NCBI GenBank assembly: GCA_015494005.1
Contig: WGCB01000488.1
Coordinates: 1-7,635, forward strand
Origin: Caldilineaceae bacterium
GTDB lineage: Bacteria > Chloroflexota > Anaerolineae > Caldilineales > Caldilineaceae
DNA length: 7,635 nt
Direction of reading: 5' to 3'
Positions 6,054-7,635 of this stretch are shown here, one piece after another (positions within the stretch are counted from its first letter, which is position 1; every line of letters starts with the position of its first letter). The notes under the pieces are model-generated. The model did no database searches. It saw only the letters and a program-made list of their open reading frames with translations, and was not told where the DNA came from. Made by a program: the position numbers and the translations under genes.

Positions 6054-7408
6054 TGGGCTCATTGCAAAACACCCTACGCGAACTGCGGCGATACCCCTCG
6101 GCCATGGCTGGCATCCTCGTGATCCTGGGGCTGGTGGTCTTCTCGGCCTACACGGTGATCACCATCCCCTACGAGCAGGCCATCACCCTCTGGCGGGGCG
6201 GGGCGGACATCTGGTACAAGCTGCCCAAGAATGTGCCCCCTGCCTGGATCAACACCTTCCGCCAGAAGAAACTCCCGGAGAGCATCATCCTGGACTCGGC
6301 CCAAGGGCAGGCGGAGAAGACGAAAGAGGCCATGTCCTCGGGCCAGAACATGATTAATCTGACCTACACCTTCGACTTCAACGCGGACGACTTCCCCCGG
6401 GCCATGGTCATCTACTTCCGGCCCACCTTCGATGAGAAGTCCCCCTTCGTCTCCCTCACCTGGACCACCCCGGACGGCCGGGAGATCCGGCTTGGGGACT
6501 TCGCCGTGGAGGAGGGCACGGTCTTCCGTTTCGAGCAGGACGAGCGGCTGCAGCGACGATTGAAGCGGACGATCGGCGATTACCCGGCTCAGGTGGCCCT
6601 GCTCATGCAGCCAGACTCGGACCCGCCCACGCCTCTCAAGGGAACCTACACCCTGAACATCAGCGCGGTGACCTTCGAGGAGGAGGCGGACGTGGACGCG
6701 GAGTTCATCGCCTACGGCAAGGTCTACGGCATCGCGGGGACGGACCATGCCCGCCGGGATCTGAAGATCGCCCTCATGTGGGGGGCGCCGGTGGCCCTGG
6801 CCTTCGGCCTGCTGGCCGCCCTGGGCACCACCATCACCACCATGATCATCGCGGCCTTCGGCGTCTGGTTCAGCGGCTGGGTGGACGACCTGATCCAGCG
6901 CGTCACCGAGGTGAACCTGATGCTGCCCCTGCTGCCCATCCTGATCATGGTGGGCACCTTCTACTCCCGCAGCATCTGGATCATGCTGGGGGTGACCATC
7001 GCCCTGGGCATCTTCGGTGGCAGCATCAAGACCTACCGGGCCATCTTCCTGCAGACCCGGGAATCCCCCTACATCGAGGCGGCCCAGGCCTACGGCGCAG
7101 GTGACGTGCGCATCGTCATGCGCTACCTGGTGCCCCGGATCATCCCGGTGATCATCCCCCAGCTGGTGACCCTGATCCCCACCTACGTCTTCCTGGAGGC
7201 CTCCCTGGCCGTCCTGGGCCTGGGTGACCCCATCCTGCCCACCTGGGGCAAGGTGATCCAGGATTCCCTGGCCAACGGGGCTCTCTTCAAGGGGCTCTAC
7301 TACTGGGTGCTGGAACCGGCCGGCCTGCTCATGTTCACGGGCTTGGGCTTCGCCATGGTGGGGTTCGCCCTGGACCGGGTCTTCAATCCCCGGTTGCGTG
7401 GGCTGTAA
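6053..7408 (+). CDS. ABC transporter permease, DppC/OppC type, with a large extracytoplasmic insertion
   Basis: This is the second channel subunit of the importer, 451 residues against about 280-320 for typical DppC proteins. An N-terminal cytoplasmic stretch (LRELRRYPSAMAG) leads into the first membrane segment (17-37). Residues about 38-228 then form a soluble region, partly beta-rich (for example INLTYTFDF 101-109, FVSLTWTTPDGREIRL 132-147), which typical members lack. The family core resumes at GTDHARRDL (229-237), equivalent to the usual GTDxxGRD, followed by membrane segments at about 241-272, 288-304, 306-322, 363-383 and 415-440. The EAA loop is at 340-365 (IEAAQAYGAGDVRIVMRYLVPRI), then LGLG (388-391), TWGKVI (397-402) and the ending DRVFNPRLRG. 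The insertion lies on the side where the binding protein docks, so it may help receive the permuted receptor; this is inferred. Confidence 0.92.
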   Translation: MGSLQNTLRELRRYPSAMAGILVILGLVVFSAYTVITIPYEQAITLWRGGADIWYKLPKNVPPAWINTFRQKKLPESIILDSAQGQAEKTKEAMSSGQNMINLTYTFDFNADDFPRAMVIYFRPTFDEKSPFVSLTWTTPDGREIRLGDFAVEEGTVFRFEQDERLQRRLKRTIGDYPAQVALLMQPDSDPPTPLKGTYTLNISAVTFEEEADVDAEFIAYGKVYGIAGTDHARRDLKIALMWGAPVALAFGLLAALGTTITTMIIAAFGVWFSGWVDDLIQRVTEVNLMLPLLPILIMVGTFYSRSIWIMLGVTIALGIFGGSIKTYRAIFLQTRESPYIEAAQAYGAGDVRIVMRYLVPRIIPVIIPQLVTLIPTYVFLEASLAVLGLGDPILPTWGKVIQDSLANGALFKGLYYWVLEPAGLLMFTGLGFAMVGFALDRVFNPRLRGL

Positions 7409-7515
7409 AAGCAGGATTTGGGGATCGAGAATCGGAAAGGTGGCGATTGGGCGATCGGAGGTTCGAGACCGGCGAGTGCGAACCCGCATCCCCAACTTCC
7501 GTCTCCCAGCTTCCC
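7409..7515. repeat. Degenerate short-period repeats with strand asymmetry inside the operon gap
   Basis: After the second permease the plus strand is rich in GATTGG/GATCGG-like words at about 8-base spacing (7421-7466: GATCGAGA, ATCGGAAA, GCGATTGG, GCGATCGG, GGTTCGAG). From about 7482 it turns pyrimidine-rich (CCCC, CTTCC, CTCCC, CTTCCC). TTGGGGAT (7418-7425) and ATCCCCAA (7488-7495) form an inverted pair bracketing the block, so it could fold into a long imperfect hairpin. It looks like a decayed intergenic repeat; the function is unknown. Confidence 0.4.
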
Positions 7516-7572
7516 TCGACGCCCATGCACTGATTTCTTCGGCTTTTTCGAGCAAAGATTGGAAACGCGTTC

Positions 7573-7635
7573 ATGTCCGACGAGCTTCGTGTCACTGAGC
7601 TGAGCCCCAACGGGGCCGAGAGCAACACACTCCTC
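7573..7635 (+). CDS. N-terminal fragment of the next operon gene, probably an ABC ATPase (inferred)
   Basis: ATG at 7573 opens a frame to the window edge: MSDELRVTELSPNGAESNTLL, 21 codons. A weak purine stretch (GGAAA, 7560-7564) lies 8 bases before it. No Walker motif can be seen because the fragment is too short. In importers of this class the order binding protein, two permeases, then one or two ATPases is common, so an OppD/DppD-type ATP-binding protein is the expected product. That identification rests on position alone, and the 164-base gap upstream makes it less certain. Confidence 0.5.
   Translation, partial: MSDELRVTELSPNGAESNTLL

Noticed and set aside
7460..7484. tRNA T-arm-like sequence (GGTTCGAGACC, and GGTTCG pairing with CGAACC)
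   Set aside because: No acceptor stem, anticodon arm or CCA end is found around it; it belongs to the degenerate repeat block.
1..7635. CRISPR array, insertion sequence or phage genes
   Set aside because: No regularly spaced repeats with unique spacers, no transposase or integrase motifs and no terminal inverted repeats with target duplication were seen.

Overview
This is a high-GC bacterial window. It most resembles Chloroflexota (Anaerolineae or Caldilineae type), judged from the binding lipoprotein: a lipobox ending in AAC followed by a long Thr/Pro/Ala/Glu-rich linker, and strong GC-ending codon use. This placement rests on style, not on a marker gene, so it is tentative.

Layout. The left edge (1-130) may carry the start of a minus-strand gene that leaves the window. 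Three tandem 16-bp repeats (147-194) then run into the ribosome-binding site of a plus-strand flavoprotein gene (208-1566). This protein has the fold signatures of the pyridine nucleotide-disulfide oxidoreductases but has lost both redox cysteines and the catalytic histidine, which suggests transhydrogenase-like or other direct hydride-transfer chemistry. Next comes a 643-bp non-coding stretch (1567-2209). It holds two strong stem-loops, a good sigma-70-type promoter (1875-1903) with an extended -10, a perfect 16-bp palindrome (1987-2002), and a near-consensus Shine-Dalgarno sequence.

From 2210 onward lies an ABC importer operon of the peptide/nickel (Opp/Dpp) class: an 865-residue family 5 substrate-binding lipoprotein, a DppB-type permease, a DppC-type permease overlapping it by one base, and at the right edge the first 21 codons of a further gene. 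By operon order that gene is probably an ATPase. A 12-bp perfect hairpin sits between the binding-protein and permease genes, and a 164-bp gap with degenerate repeats separates the second permease from the last gene.

The main point of interest is the importer. In the binding protein the family 5 landmarks occur in rotated order: the normally central and C-terminal half comes first, and the normally N-terminal half (WHDGSPF, then GTGPF and RNPDY) comes second, followed by an Ig-like tail. The partner DppC-type permease carries about 190 extra extracytoplasmic residues between its first two membrane segments. Together they suggest a specialised import complex, substrate unknown, in which a circularly permuted receptor docks on an enlarged permease.
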